Positions 1 through 9,665 of a stretch of 64,000 bases of DNA are shown here, one piece after another (position 1 is the first letter of the stretch; each line of letters opens with the position of its first letter). The notes beneath the pieces were generated by a model. It saw nothing but the letters and a program-made list of their open reading frames with translations. It searched no databases and was not told the origin of the DNA. The position numbers were made by a program, and so were the translations under genes. Source of the DNA: Psychromonas sp. SA13A. Lineage in GTDB: Bacteria; Pseudomonadota; Gammaproteobacteria; Enterobacterales; Psychromonadaceae. Location of the stretch: NCBI RefSeq assembly GCF_011378715.1, contig NZ_WTKU01000002.1, positions 124,001 through 188,000 of the forward strand, in the 5' to 3' direction.

Positions 1-1350
1 TTAGAGAAATTAGCGCACTTTGATAGAGAAGTGATTCCTGAAAGACGTATGCATGCAAAGGGCTCTGGTGCCTATGGCACGTTTACTGTGACACACGATA
101 TAACGCAATATACAAAAGCAAATATTTTCTCTGAAGTCGGTCAACAAACTGATCTTTTTATTCGATTTTCAACCGTAGCGGGTGAACGTGGTGCAGCTGA
201 TGCCGAACGCGATATTCGCGGTTTTGCGATCAAGTTTTATACACAAGAAGGCAATTGGGATCTAGTCGGTAATAATACGCCGGTTTTCTTTTTACGTGAT
301 CCATTGAAATTTCCTGATTTAAACCATGCAGTAAAAAGGGATCCTCGTACCAATCTTCGTAATGCCAATACCAACTGGGATTTTTGGTCTTTATTGCCTG
401 AAGCACTTCATCAAGTGACTGTTGTCATGAGTGACCGTGGTATCCCGAGTAGTTATCGTCATATGCATGGTTTTGGTAGCCATACATTTAGTTTTATTAA
501 TGCAGATAACGAACGTTTCTGGGTTAAGTTTCATTTACAGACACAACAGGGTATTAAAAATTTAACTGACCAAGAAGCGGAAGCATTAGTTGGAAAAAAC
601 CGTGAAAGTCATCAACAAGATTTATACGAAGCAATAGAACAAGGTGATTTTCCTAAATGGAACGTCAAAGTTCAAATAATGCCAGAGAAAGAAGCAGATA
701 CCTATCAAGTACATCCTTTTGATCTTACTAAAGTATGGCCACACCATGATTATCCGTTAATTGATGTAGGTGTGATGGAGCTTAATCGTAATCCTGATAA
801 TTATTTTGCTGAAGTCGAGCAAGCAGCATTTAACCCTGCCAACTTTGTACCTGGCATCAGTTATTCACCAGATAAAATGTTACAGGGACGTTTATTTTCA
901 TATGGTGATGCGCAACGTTATCGTCTAGGTGTTAATCACATGCATATTCCAGTCAATCAACCTCGTTGTCCAGTTAATTCATATCATCGTGATGGCGCAA
1001 TGCGTGTTGATGGTAACTATGGCAGTACCAAAGCTTATGAGCCTAACAATTTAGGATTATGGCAGCAGCAGGAAGATCAAAAAGAACCTAAGTTAGCGAT
1101 TAATGGTGATGCTTATAATTGGGATTTCCGAGAAGATGACAGCGATTATTATAGCCAACCCGGTAAGTTGTTCAATTTAATGACTGCGCAACAACAACAA
1201 GTATTATTTGAAAATACAGCAAGAAGTATTGGTCCTGCTTTAATTGAAGTTAAACACCGTCATATTGCAAATTGTTACAAAGCAGACCCTGCTTATGGTC
1301 AAGGTGTTGCTAACGCATTAGACATTGATTTGAAAAGTATTGACTTGTAA
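1..1350 (+). CDS. Catalase, small-subunit haem type (5' end missing)
   Basis: Haem catalase that converts hydrogen peroxide to water and oxygen in the cytoplasm. The reading frame is open from the first base, so the true start lies outside the window; the GTG at base 31 is an internal Val codon. The distal-pocket histidine is in [11 protein letters not shown] near the left edge, the distal asparagine in [11 protein letters not shown], and the proximal haem-ligand tyrosine in [14 protein letters not shown]. The frame ends without the extra C-terminal flavodoxin-like domain of large-subunit catalases, so this is the small (clade 3, KatA-like) type of about 480 residues. An ankyrin gene follows 161 bp downstream. 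The family call is secure; which paralogue (katA or katB) is not decidable. Confidence 0.95.
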   Translation, partial: LEKLAHFDREVIPERRMHAKGSGAYGTFTVTHDITQYTKANIFSEVGQQTDLFIRFSTVAGERGAADAERDIRGFAIKFYTQEGNWDLVGNNTPVFFLRDPLKFPDLNHAVKRDPRTNLRNANTNWDFWSLLPEALHQVTVVMSDRGIPSSYRHMHGFGSHTFSFINADNERFWVKFHLQTQQGIKNLTDQEAEALVGKNRESHQQDLYEAIEQGDFPKWNVKVQIMPEKEADTYQVHPFDLTKVWPHHDYPLIDVGVMELNRNPDNYFAEVEQAAFNPANFVPGISYSPDKMLQGRLFSYGDAQRYRLGVNHMHIPVNQPRCPVNSYHRDGAMRVDGNYGSTKAYEPNNLGLWQQQEDQKEPKLAINGDAYNWDFREDDSDYYSQPGKLFNLMTAQQQQVLFENTARSIGPALIEVKHRHIANCYKADPAYGQGVANALDIDLKSIDL

Positions 1351-1477
1351 AAAATTTACTTTTAAGTGATTTACTTCTTAATAAGTTGTTTATATACAAA
1401 GATTTATAGTTGTAACAAACAATAAAAGTGAATTAACTGTTGCAGGCCTAATTTTGTGGTGACGGGTCTGCTCGGTT

Positions 1478-1501
1478 ATTCAATTTTCTTATTAATTGAA
1501 T
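1478..1501 (+). promoter_or_regulatory. Small inverted repeat next to the ankyrin-gene ribosome binding site
   Basis: ATTCAAT and ATTGAAT are separated by 10 bases and end just before the AAGGA of the downstream gene. A stem here could partly mask the ribosome binding site. It has only seven pairs and may be chance. Confidence 0.25.
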
Positions 1502-1511
1502 AAAGGAAAAA

Positions 1512-2024
1512 ATGAAAACCTGGAAAGCATACAAAGAAACCTATCGTACCGAGTCGACTATTTTTGATTTTGCTAGAATAGGTGATTTAAGAGGTTATGC
1601 AGATCTTTTAATGCGAGATAATTCTTTGGATCTTAATGCGACCAACGGTCGTGGTTATTCAGCTCTAATGTTATCTGTTTACAATGGTGAAAAAGATTTT
1701 TGTGAAGCTCTTTTGCGTTCCGGAGCAGATGTTAATTCTACTGATAGTATGGGGAATACAGTTTTGATGGGCGCCGCCTACAAAGGAGATATTGAAACAT
1801 TATTGCTTCTTTTAGAGTTTGGAGCAGACATCAGCCTTAAAAATAAAACCAACATGAATGTAAGAGATTGGGCTGTTATGTTCGGCCGTCATCATATAAT
1901 CACTTTTTTAGATCAACATTATCCTACCCAGCACGGGGCTTCAAAACTCATTAATAGTTGGCGATTTATTAAACTGGGTATGATCTTAATGCTTGATAAG
2001 CTGAAGCGTAAATTTGCACCTTAA
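1512..2024 (+). CDS. Ankyrin-repeat protein downstream of catalase (AnkB-like)
   Basis: A 170-residue protein with about three ankyrin repeats (roughly residues 45-135), shown by GRGYSALMLSVYNGE, LLRSGADVNSTDSMGNTVLM and LLEFGADISLKNKTN. No signal peptide is evident; the C-terminal 35 residues are basic with some hydrophobic stretches. The ATG follows AAAGGAAAAA closely, a good ribosome binding site. It lies directly behind the catalase on the same strand. In Pseudomonas aeruginosa an ankyrin protein, AnkB, is encoded after katB and supports catalase activity, so a similar accessory role is inferred from position. Co-transcription is plausible because no strong terminator was seen in the 161 bp between them. 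Confidence 0.85.
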   Translation: MKTWKAYKETYRTESTIFDFARIGDLRGYADLLMRDNSLDLNATNGRGYSALMLSVYNGEKDFCEALLRSGADVNSTDSMGNTVLMGAAYKGDIETLLLLLEFGADISLKNKTNMNVRDWAVMFGRHHIITFLDQHYPTQHGASKLINSWRFIKLGMILMLDKLKRKFAP

Positions 2025-2345
2025 GGTCTTTTGGGAATGAATTAAAAACGATGCCACCATCAATGTTAATGTTGATGAATTATAATCCTGCTCTGATAAA
2101 CTGACTACAAACTATACTCGCTACTATTCAAGATGCAAAGTTCAGAAAGTTTAAGGTGAGTAACCTCTAGGTAGAAAGTATCGATCTAACTAGCTCAATC
2201 GATACTTTCTAGTAACTAAGATGGTTGCTTCACTATTCGAGCTAACGACTGAATAAAGCATCCCGATTGGTAATGGGTATATACAATGACTTCGACGTAA
2301 CTTCTCAGTATTGATAAATTTACTTTTTTACTAAATGGGTGACAG
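2025..2345. other. Intergenic region holding a short foldback element
   Basis: No gene was found in these 321 bases. More than half is a MITE-like element (2113-2281) that recurs inverted near 35.5 kb. The rest is AT-rich and should hold the promoter of the cytochrome b gene. Confidence 0.7.
2113..2281 (+). mobile_element. MITE-like foldback element, short copy
   Basis: This 169-bp element has imperfect terminal inverted repeats: TATACTCGCTACTATTCAAG at the left, and the inverted form of TATACCCATTACCAATCGGG at the right. Inside is a perfect 12-bp stem, GAAAGTATCGAT against ATCGATACTTTC, at about 2176-2211. It aligns along its whole length with the reverse complement of the element at 35543-35805 but lacks about 95 internal bases. 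It codes for nothing, so movement would need a transposase in trans. The dispersed-repeat call is firm; the mobile nature is inferred from the termini. Confidence 0.75.
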
Positions 2346-3047
2346 ATGAATTTAAATAATAAAAAAATAAAGGTGTGGGATTTTTCAACACGTTTTTTCC
2401 ATTGGGCAATGGTTTTATTATTAGTGGGTCTTTGGTGGACTGCTGAAAATGGTGAGATGCAATGGCATCAAATTTGCGCCTATTTATTAATGACTTTAAT
2501 TCTTTTTAGATTGATATGGGGATTTTGGGGAAGTGAAACCGCTTTATTCAAACAGTTTATCGTATCGCCAAAACAAGTTATTAGTTACACATTAAAAGAA
2601 CCAAAACCAAAGATGCTTGGGCACAACCCTTTAGGTGGTTATATGGTGGTGGTGTTGCTCAGTTTGATTGCTCTACAGCTAGGCACTGGTTTATTTGCTA
2701 CGGATGAAATTTTTACAGAAGGTCCCTTGGTATCTTTAGTCTCTTCTGATACTGCTAATTGGTTAACTTGGGTACATAAGAACAATTTTAATATCATCAT
2801 TGCGATGGCAGCGGTGCATATTCTTGCTGTAGTAGTGCATTTTCTGAAAGGTGAAAATTTAATTAATGCAATGTTTACAGGGTACAAAGAGCTCAGTGGA
2901 CATAAAAAAAATGCTAGCGATAAAGATTTAACAGATAGTACAGATGCTCCTAAACTGCGTTCTCAACTAGTTGCATTGGTCATTGTTGCGATTATTTTTA
3001 CATTGGTGTGGTTTTATTTATTAGCGCCTGTGGTGAGTTTTTTATGA
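2346..3047 (+). CDS. Cytochrome b561-type di-haem membrane protein
   Basis: A 233-residue integral membrane protein of the bacterial cytochrome b561/hydrogenase cytochrome b type, which moves electrons between the quinone pool and a periplasmic partner. About five hydrophobic helices are visible, and candidate haem-ligand histidines lie in STRFFHWAMVL, GEMQWHQICAY, MLGHNPLGGYM and the HILAVVVH helix. The C terminus carries an extra membrane segment after a charged stretch. It converges on a cytochrome c' gene, the likely periplasmic electron acceptor, and such pairs are common. The ATG lies shortly after GGGTGACAG. The family is well supported; the substrate and partner are inferred. Confidence 0.88.
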   Translation: MNLNNKKIKVWDFSTRFFHWAMVLLLVGLWWTAENGEMQWHQICAYLLMTLILFRLIWGFWGSETALFKQFIVSPKQVISYTLKEPKPKMLGHNPLGGYMVVVLLSLIALQLGTGLFATDEIFTEGPLVSLVSSDTANWLTWVHKNNFNIIIAMAAVHILAVVVHFLKGENLINAMFTGYKELSGHKKNASDKDLTDSTDAPKLRSQLVALVIVAIIFTLVWFYLLAPVVSFL

Positions 3048-3066
3048 CCTGAATCCAAGCCTTATT

Positions 3067-3101
3067 AAATACCCATTAAGTAAATACTTAATGGGTATTT
3101 T
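3067..3101. terminator. Bidirectional terminator between cytochrome genes
   Basis: A perfect 14-bp stem (AAATACCCATTAAG and its complement) with a 6-base loop lies between two convergent genes. A and T runs flank it, so it can serve both directions. Confidence 0.9.
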
Positions 3102-3158
3102 GATATTTTTTGTATGACTTAGATTCAAATAATAAGTGCATAGCTTGTAAATCTTACC

Positions 3159-3614
3159 TTAATCTTCTTTGTAAACTTTGTGGCAGCCTTTACAACTTTT
3201 ACCTGTATCAACAAAAGCTGCTTTGATGGCATTTTTGTCATTAGATTTAGCGGCGATGGCTAAAGCTGCTGCATTATCTTTAAAAGTATTCATTTTACTA
3301 TCAAAATCTGCCTTATCCTGCCAAATTTCAGCAAGTGCCGCCGTATCTCCTTTATCTGAACCATCAACAAAAGCTTCATGTGGCAATTTAGATAGTACAG
3401 CCACATTTTCAGCACGTATGTTGAATTGGTCTTGATCAAAAGGCTTCTCACCTTTTAACATCGCACCCATTTCACCAAAGTTAAATGAAATTAATCCATA
3501 GGCAGCTTGACGATATTTGATTGCGTCTTCTGTTTTTTCAAAATCATTTGCAAATACAGCGGGGATAATCATTGCAGTTGCCGTAATGGCGAGTAATATT
3601 TTCTTCATCATCAT
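3159..3614 (-). CDS. Cytochrome c' (periplasmic)
   Basis: A 151-residue exported c-type cytochrome of the cytochrome c' (four-helix bundle) family. The N terminus is a clear signal peptide (MMMKKILLAITATAM, cleavage probably after AVFA). The single haem site, CKGCH, is at residues 141-145 close to the C terminus, which is diagnostic of this family. Members bind NO or act as small electron carriers. GAAGG lies upstream of three consecutive ATG codons, so the exact first Met is uncertain by two residues. It faces the cytochrome b561 gene across a shared terminator, which suggests a functional pair. Confidence 0.93.
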   Translation of the reverse strand: MMMKKILLAITATAMIIPAVFANDFEKTEDAIKYRQAAYGLISFNFGEMGAMLKGEKPFDQDQFNIRAENVAVLSKLPHEAFVDGSDKGDTAALAEIWQDKADFDSKMNTFKDNAAALAIAAKSNDKNAIKAAFVDTGKSCKGCHKVYKED

Positions 3615-4096
3615 CTACCTTCACTTATGTTATAGGGGGGACTTTAAAATATTGATATGCAGAGCAGTCATCGCTTGTTTAAGGTATTGTTCTCAACATC
3701 ATGAATACGCTACTTAATCATTCTATTGAGTATCCATTAAATATGTCAACTATTGAACATAATTTAAGTATTATTTTTTGATAATTTGTCGTATGACTTT
3801 AAGTTCACAGTAAGGCAATAGTAAAAGATATCTTATATTTCAGTGTTGTTTTTAAGTTACATTACTTTTTCTTGTAAAATTCATCTCTATTTAATGGCAT
3901 TTTTTAGAATCATTACAGTTGGACTAACCCGTAAATTGTGACCTTGGCTGTACCTAAGTTATTAATACAGGTGGGATTGTGAGTAATATATTGATTTAAA
4001 ATATTAGATTGATATCGTTATCAATAAATAGCTATATTTTATACACTTTACTGCCCGTTTGTTTACTCTAATCATTTGCTAAGTTAAAGGCCGATT
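3615..4096. other. Intergenic region between divergent genes
   Basis: These 482 AT-rich bases separate the divergent cytochrome c' gene and the 4097 gene, so both promoters should lie here. The only structure noted is TTGATA-4 bp-TATCAA at 4009-4024, a possible operator for the rightward gene. No convincing small gene was found. Confidence 0.5.
4009..4024 (+). promoter_or_regulatory. Short palindrome upstream of the secreted-protein gene
   Basis: TTGATA and TATCAA are separated by four bases, about 75 bp before the next start codon. It could be an operator. It does not match the Fur consensus well and I cannot name a regulator. Confidence 0.25.
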
Positions 4097-4726
4097 ATGA
4101 AACTTTATATTCCATTACTATTATGTTTTTTCTCTCTTCATGTTTCTGCCGCCCAAAAAGGGGTGACGGAAGAAGGTGATGTGGTTATTTTGAATGACGA
4201 TGGAACTTGGTTTTATGAACAGGATAATGTAACTGAAGAACTCGAAATAGAGATCAATCCTGGGGTATTTAATACACCTAAGACTTCAAATTTTGTTTTA
4301 AAAAGTAAAAAAAATAATGCCACCTTTGCAATTAACAGTAAAAAATGGACTTTTGAAAAAAGTTCAAACGATGATGCTGCTATCGAATACAGCTTAACCC
4401 TTAAAGCAGGGGATTTGTATGCAAGAGTGATCACTGAACGGATTCAAATTAATACTAAAGAATTAACTGAAATAGCGTTAGATAACGCTAAAGATGTCGC
4501 TCCTAATACCAAAGTGATCAAAAAAGAATATCGTATTGTTAATGGCAAAAAAATGATTTATATGGAAATGGTTGGCACCATGAAAGGCATTGACTTTCAA
4601 TACCTTGGCTATTATTACTCAGATACTTCCGGTTCTACCCAATATGTCACCTTTACCGGCGCGAGTTTAGTGGAAAAATACAGGAATGAGGTTGATGATC
4701 TGTTAAATGGTTTTGTTATGGAATAG
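4097..4726 (+). CDS. Secreted protein of unknown function
   Basis: I do not recognise the family with confidence. The 209-residue product starts with a typical signal peptide (MKLYIPLLLCFFSLHVSA, then AQKGV). Next comes a short motif, VVILNDDGTWFYE, of a kind seen at the N terminus of several small exported proteins. The mature part is mixed alpha/beta with regular beta-rich stretches and no cysteines or metal motifs. It ends with GFVME. The nearest upstream purine stretch to the ATG is AAAGG. It appears monocistronic. A periplasmic location is likely. Confidence 0.75.
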   Translation: MKLYIPLLLCFFSLHVSAAQKGVTEEGDVVILNDDGTWFYEQDNVTEELEIEINPGVFNTPKTSNFVLKSKKNNATFAINSKKWTFEKSSNDDAAIEYSLTLKAGDLYARVITERIQINTKELTEIALDNAKDVAPNTKVIKKEYRIVNGKKMIYMEMVGTMKGIDFQYLGYYYSDTSGSTQYVTFTGASLVEKYRNEVDDLLNGFVME

Positions 4727-5034
4727 CCGAATAATGTTTAAAAGTAGAAGAAATCGTAAGTTTATCCCTTGTGATTTCTTGTTCTATTTATCGATTACTA
4801 TCGTTGAAATAATAACTTAGTTACTTTCAAATATTCATTAAAACGAAAGACCACTTTAAAAATGTTATTTACTCATCATTAATAAATTCTTTTATATAAT
4901 AATGCTATGCATTTTAATAACTTGGGGACATTATTCCAAGTAATGGTCAAACATGAATTGTTGCCATGCTATTTCCCACTATTATTAGCAGCAACTTCAT
5001 ATCTTAAAATTTAACACTTAAGGAACCCGAGTAG
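4727..5034. other. Intergenic region upstream of yceH
   Basis: 308 AT-rich bases without a supported gene. A weak stem, AGAAATC and GATTTCT, at about 4748-4780 could end the upstream transcript. The remainder should hold the promoter of the following gene. Confidence 0.45.
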
Positions 5035-5718
5035 ATGGTGACATTAACTGCTTTGCAAATCCGCGTTATTGGAGTGATGCTTGAAAAGGAGAAAACCACA
5101 CCGGAACAATATCCATTGTCGTTAAACTCATTAACTAATGGCTGTAACCAAAAGAGTAACCGAGATCCTGTTTTAACTCTTTCTGAAACAGAAGTACAAA
5201 ATGTTGTTGATGAATTAATAGAACTAAATCAATTAATGGTAGATAGCGGAGCACATGGGCGTGTCAATAAATACAAGCATCGCTTCTGCAATACTACCTT
5301 TGGTAATTTACAATTAACAGACCAACAAAAGGCAATACTTTGCGTGTTATTTCTTCGTGGTCCTCAGACACCAGGAGAACTGCGCACCAGAACGCAACGT
5401 TTGGCTGAGTTTGATAACGTCAGTGAAGTTGAAGCAGCGCTTGAACAATTACTAGTATTAAATGAGCAACCTAAAGTACAAAAATTACCGAGAGAAGCAG
5501 GGAAAAGAGAATCGAGGTATATGCATCTCTTTTCTGATCATGAGCATCAACACGATGATCTTGATATACAGCAGGGCACACAATCATTACAGAATAATTT
5601 ACCGGCAGAAAATGTTGCAGAACAAGATAAACTCGAATCTCGAGTGGTGTTGTTAGAGAAAGAAGTTGAGCAATTAAAAACGCAATTAGCTCAACTTTTT
5701 GAGAAAATATCTAACTAA
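5035..5718 (+). CDS. yceH: YceH family protein (UPF0502/DUF480)
   Basis: A 227-residue cytoplasmic protein of the YceH family, built from two winged-helix domains. The N-terminal signature [20 protein letters not shown] and the phrase [20 protein letters not shown] are strongly conserved in the family. A second domain begins near [21 protein letters not shown]. The C terminus adds a short coiled coil (about residues 200-225) after a His/Asp-rich linker. AAGGAA lies about ten bases before the ATG. Its cellular role is poorly known; the winged-helix fold suggests nucleic-acid or protein binding. It is flanked by its own terminator. Confidence 0.93.
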   Translation: MVTLTALQIRVIGVMLEKEKTTPEQYPLSLNSLTNGCNQKSNRDPVLTLSETEVQNVVDELIELNQLMVDSGAHGRVNKYKHRFCNTTFGNLQLTDQQKAILCVLFLRGPQTPGELRTRTQRLAEFDNVSEVEAALEQLLVLNEQPKVQKLPREAGKRESRYMHLFSDHEHQHDDLDIQQGTQSLQNNLPAENVAEQDKLESRVVLLEKEVEQLKTQLAQLFEKISN

Positions 5719-5769
5719 AGTGATCTCGGCGATTAAAGTTAATATAACAATAGAGCCTGTCACTAATCA

Positions 5770-5807
5770 GTCAGTAGCCTAAGTTTAATTTAGACTAGGC
5801 TACTGAC
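5770..5807. terminator. Terminator hairpin between yceH and the antiporter gene
   Basis: GTCAGTAGCCTAAGT and its near-complement ending GGCTACTGAC form a strong stem between convergent genes. A clear T-run is missing, so it is called on position and stem strength. Confidence 0.6.
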
Positions 5808-5834
5808 GGATTGAAGTGTTTGGGTTAGTTGAGA

Positions 5835-7688
5835 TTACTCTTTTTCATCATTAATATGTTCTTTCATTGCTAATCTCATCTCTTGTTCTAATGATACAAA
5901 CAACTCAATATAGTTGTTAAATAGATAACTTTCTTTGCCCGCATCATTCCAAGCTTTACGCAAATCTTCATGATGATCTAGTTCCGTTTGATAATAAAGC
6001 GATTTAGCCTTTTCCGCTTTCTTTTCATCAAAGCCCAACACTTGTAATGATCTCTTACTCATTTCTAATGCGGTAAAGTAGGACTCTATAAACACGTGAT
6101 CTGCACCTGCTGCTTCTAAAAGATAACCATGACCACGGTCATAGGCTCGAGCAACAATAGATAAGTGTGGATGAAATTGTTTAACGTGTTTGACTAAATG
6201 TAGTATGTTTTCTGGTCCATCAATTGCAATCACTAATAACGATGCTTCTTCAAGGCCTGCCGTATTAAGTAAGCTAGAATCTGTCGCATCACCATAATAA
6301 GCATGTATATCAATTTTTCTTACACGGTCAATCATATCTGTTGATTGATCAATCACTGTTGTTTCAAAGCCATTAGCCATGAGTAAGCGATTAATAACTT
6401 GTCCAAAACGACCGATCCCTGCAATAACAACTTGTCCTTTTTTATCAATGTTATCAGCTGGTTTTTTCTGCTGTGTCGCAACATATTTTTTAGTGACCAC
6501 TTTGTCATAGAAAATAAATAGCAGTGGAGTTAAAAACATTGATAGTGTGATAACGGGTGAAAGAATAGCAACCCATTCAGGGGGTAATGCTTGGCTTTGT
6601 GATGAGAAACTTAGTACTACAAATCCAAACTCTCCGGCTTGCGCTAGACTCAGGGTTAATAACCAACCATCGGAGTTTTTAATTTTAAAAATAATTGCCA
6701 AACTAAGTAACACAGCGGCTTTTATAGCAATCACTGCTATGGTCAAACTACTAATTAATAAAAAATGTTCGGTAATCACTGCGAAACTAATACCTGCGCC
6801 CACGGTGATAAAAAATAACCCCAGTAATAATCCCTTAAAAGGCTGAATATTACTTTCTAATTCATGACGAAATTCGCTGTTAGCTAGTACAACGCCTGCT
6901 AAAAAGGTACCCAGTGCCGGAGATAAACCAACCACACTCATTAATGCGGAAATCGATATAACCAATAATAAAGCGGTGGCTGTATACAGTTCTCGAAGTC
7001 CCGATTTGGCAACCAATGTAAATAAAGGTTTCGAAATATAATGTCCAGCACCCACAATTAGAGCAATGGCAATAATAATGACGCCAGCATACTGCCAACC
7101 CGATAAGTGTTCAACTAACGAGATAGCTCCATGGTCTGAGACTAATGAAATGGTTTCTGGCATGCCAAAATAAGCGGGAATAGCTAATAACGGAATAACC
7201 GCCAGCATCGGGATAACTGCAATATCTTGAGATAATAAAATAGAAAATGCTGCTTGTCCGCCGTCGGTTTTATTCAGTGATTTCTCTGCGAAACTTTGCA
7301 TAACAATCGCAGTTGATGATAATGAAAAGATAAGGGCAACTACCAAAGAAGGTTGCCATGGAAAGTCAAATGCAATGCCGAGTGAGGTGATAATGAGGGT
7401 TGTAAGACCAATTTGTAATCCCCCTAAACCAATCAGCCGACTTTTCATATTCCATAACGCTTTTGGTGAAAGCTCCAACCCGACGATAAAGAGCATCATC
7501 ACGACACCAAATTCAGCAAAATGCTGGATAGTATTTGTCTCTTCGCCTGCTAAACCTGTAATGGGGCCTATGATTACTCCTGCACTGAGATAACCAAGTA
7601 CCGATCCCAATCCATATCTTTTTGCTAAGAGTACGCATATTACCGCGACGAGAAGATACAGAGCTGCTTGAATAAAATATATTGTCAT
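5835..7688 (-). CDS. KefB/KefC-type cation:proton antiporter with TrkA-N domain
   Basis: A 617-residue inner-membrane protein of the CPA2 antiporter family. Residues 1 to about 390 form a dozen or so membrane helices, starting YFIQAALYLLVAVICVLLAKR. Then follows a soluble RCK/TrkA-N domain (about 415-535) with the nucleotide-binding glycine motif VVIAGIGRFGQ. The last 80 residues are acidic and helical. The architecture matches glutathione-gated KefB/KefC potassium efflux systems, which acidify the cytoplasm under electrophile stress, but many related proteins are not glutathione-gated. No kefF/kefG-type ancillary gene is adjacent. Family call firm, ion and gating uncertain. Confidence 0.9.
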   Translation of the reverse strand: MTIYFIQAALYLLVAVICVLLAKRYGLGSVLGYLSAGVIIGPITGLAGEETNTIQHFAEFGVVMMLFIVGLELSPKALWNMKSRLIGLGGLQIGLTTLIITSLGIAFDFPWQPSLVVALIFSLSSTAIVMQSFAEKSLNKTDGGQAAFSILLSQDIAVIPMLAVIPLLAIPAYFGMPETISLVSDHGAISLVEHLSGWQYAGVIIIAIALIVGAGHYISKPLFTLVAKSGLRELYTATALLLVISISALMSVVGLSPALGTFLAGVVLANSEFRHELESNIQPFKGLLLGLFFITVGAGISFAVITEHFLLISSLTIAVIAIKAAVLLSLAIIFKIKNSDGWLLTLSLAQAGEFGFVVLSFSSQSQALPPEWVAILSPVITLSMFLTPLLFIFYDKVVTKKYVATQQKKPADNIDKKGQVVIAGIGRFGQVINRLLMANGFETTVIDQSTDMIDRVRKIDIHAYYGDATDSSLLNTAGLEEASLLVIAIDGPENILHLVKHVKQFHPHLSIVARAYDRGHGYLLEAAGADHVFIESYFTALEMSKRSLQVLGFDEKKAEKAKSLYYQTELDHHEDLRKAWNDAGKESYLFNNYIELFVSLEQEMRLAMKEHINDEKE

Positions 7689-8186
7689 AATGTCAATTCT
7701 TTAAGTTGAAAGAGAGTGAGCGATATAAATTGCTCTTATTTTCTTTTAGCAATATTAATAATATAAAACGCTGATGTTTGTGATGATTAAGCATTACTGT
7801 TAATTTAGATAACTGTCAATTTAGATCGCTATCAATTTAGCTAATATGGTTTTATATAATGATTTTTATCATAGTAATCTAATCAAAAAATAACTAATAA
7901 TAATTATCTTAAATTTTTTAATATTTGGCAGTATCGAAAATAGCTTAAATTTAAGTTGATGATGCAATTAAATTATTGATGTAATTAAGTTTTTAGCTTG
8001 ACTATATATAATATATGTCAACTTTATAAGATAATTCTCAAATATTATAGCCTTGTCTACTTTTTCCCTTTTAATCATATGTTTTCAACAAATAACATAA
8101 TTAAAAATTGACTATTTAGCTATACTGTTTTTGAATATTCAATTAATAAATAATAATTGAATCAGTAATTTAAAGGACTTAAATTC
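7689..8186. other. Divergent promoter region
   Basis: These 498 very AT-rich bases lie between the divergent antiporter and diguanylate cyclase genes. Near 7800-7845 the word TCAATTTAG or TAATTTAG occurs three times about 15 bp apart. At 7998-8021 TTGAC and GTCAA bracket an AT-only core. Either could bind a regulator. No gene was found. Confidence 0.45.
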
Positions 8187-9665
8187 ATGGCTTCATCGGT
8201 AGCACTACTGCAACTGTTTCAACAGTTATTCAAGCGTCATTTTCGACAGGACAAAACGTTTGATAATTATCAGTATACATTTTTAAAGAATTTTCAAGTT
8301 ATCTCCAACGATGAAGATCGTAGTACTCTTTTTAATGAATGTAATAAGCAGCTATCGTTGGTTCCCAATACTTTAGAAGAAAAATTATCTGAAGGTCGAT
8401 TCATTACACGCCATTCAATGCGACAATTGCAGCAAGTTACCTCGTTATCAAATTCAATTAAAAAGAAACTTAATGATATGCAAAATAACACTGCCTATAG
8501 TGTTGTTGAACATCAGGTTGAGTTAAATGACTTGATCAAAATTTATCAAAGTGCAGTGATTGAATTGAGTCAATGCTCTATGCAATCTGATTGTGATAAT
8601 AAAAATGATGTCGCCTTTATCAACAAAGAGCTACAACAAGTGATCCTTGAATTGGATATAGATGAGTCTTACGTTAAAGACCTGGAAAAACTTAGAATTA
8701 AGATTTGTAATGAAGATGATCATTTCCAACTGCCATATCATTGTTTACAAGTGATTAAACTGATTATTAAAAGTACACGTGAAGAGCGAACTGCTTCTCG
8801 GCATTTTTTGTATATGTTAAATGATAATTTAAGTGAGTTTTATTCAAACTTTAGTAGGACATTAAGTAGTACTGAGGCAGGGTTTGTTCAACAAAAAGAA
8901 ACTTTTATCTCCATTGAGTCAAATGCTCAACTATTAAAACAACAAAGTGAAGAGATACAAGATTTAGAACATTTACGTGCACACATTAAAAACTATGTGA
9001 GTGAAGTACAGCATGTTATTACCGCACAAGAAAAAAAGAAGGAGCAAAAGTTCCGACATAAATTTCAAAGTATGGTGAGACAAATTAAAAAATTACAAAA
9101 TGAAACACAGAGTTATCAAAAAACACTTAAGCAGCAAAATAAACAATTACATGTGGATTTTTTAACAAAAATTCCTAATCGAGCAGCTTGGAGTGAACGA
9201 CTAGAAATAGAAATGCTGCGTTTTAAAACCTACCAAAAACGTCTTAATATTGCGATTATTGATATTGATAATTTTAAAGAAATTAATGATAATTTTGGTC
9301 ATTTAGCGGGTGATAAAGTGCTTCATGTTATTGCACAAACGTTACAAAAATCAATTCGAAAAAATGACTATATTGCCCGTTTTGGTGGCGAAGAGTTTGC
9401 ACTATTACTACCCGAAATTACCGAACAACAATCTGCTTATGTATTAAATAAATTACGAGAACAAATTAAGAATATTCCCTTTAAATTTAAAAATGATCAG
9501 CTATCGATCACTGTCTCAATCGGTTATACATCATTTTGTAAATCTGATGATGCTGATCTCGCTTTTGAGCGTGCTGATAATGCATTATATCAAGCTAAGC
9601 ATCAGGGTAGGGACCAAGTTGTGTTGGGAGAACCCAATATAACGGCATTTGATAAAACTCAATAA
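8187..9665 (+). CDS. Diguanylate cyclase (helical N terminus + GGDEF)
   Basis: A 492-residue soluble protein. Residues 1 to about 270 are helical and unassigned, about 280-325 look like a coiled coil, and about 330-480 are a GGDEF domain. The active-site signature is GGEEF at 400-404, preceded by an RKND inhibitory site (391-394), so it should be an active, product-inhibited cyclase making c-di-GMP. No membrane segment or known sensor domain is seen, so the input signal is unknown. The ATG follows AAAGGACTTAAATTC. It is the first of three GGDEF proteins in the window. Confidence 0.93.
   Translation: MASSVALLQLFQQLFKRHFRQDKTFDNYQYTFLKNFQVISNDEDRSTLFNECNKQLSLVPNTLEEKLSEGRFITRHSMRQLQQVTSLSNSIKKKLNDMQNNTAYSVVEHQVELNDLIKIYQSAVIELSQCSMQSDCDNKNDVAFINKELQQVILELDIDESYVKDLEKLRIKICNEDDHFQLPYHCLQVIKLIIKSTREERTASRHFLYMLNDNLSEFYSNFSRTLSSTEAGFVQQKETFISIESNAQLLKQQSEEIQDLEHLRAHIKNYVSEVQHVITAQEKKKEQKFRHKFQSMVRQIKKLQNETQSYQKTLKQQNKQLHVDFLTKIPNRAAWSERLEIEMLRFKTYQKRLNIAIIDIDNFKEINDNFGHLAGDKVLHVIAQTLQKSIRKNDYIARFGGEEFALLLPEITEQQSAYVLNKLREQIKNIPFKFKNDQLSITVSIGYTSFCKSDDADLAFERADNALYQAKHQGRDQVVLGEPNITAFDKTQ

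Noticed and set aside
3517-3717. A 66-codon rightward frame with a hydrophobic start.
   Set aside because: It lies mostly opposite the signal peptide of the cytochrome c' gene, whose complement explains the hydrophobic bias.
4009-4024. Possible Fur box upstream of the secreted protein gene.
   Set aside because: Only a short inverted repeat matches; agreement with the 19-bp Fur consensus is poor, so it is listed only as an unnamed palindrome.
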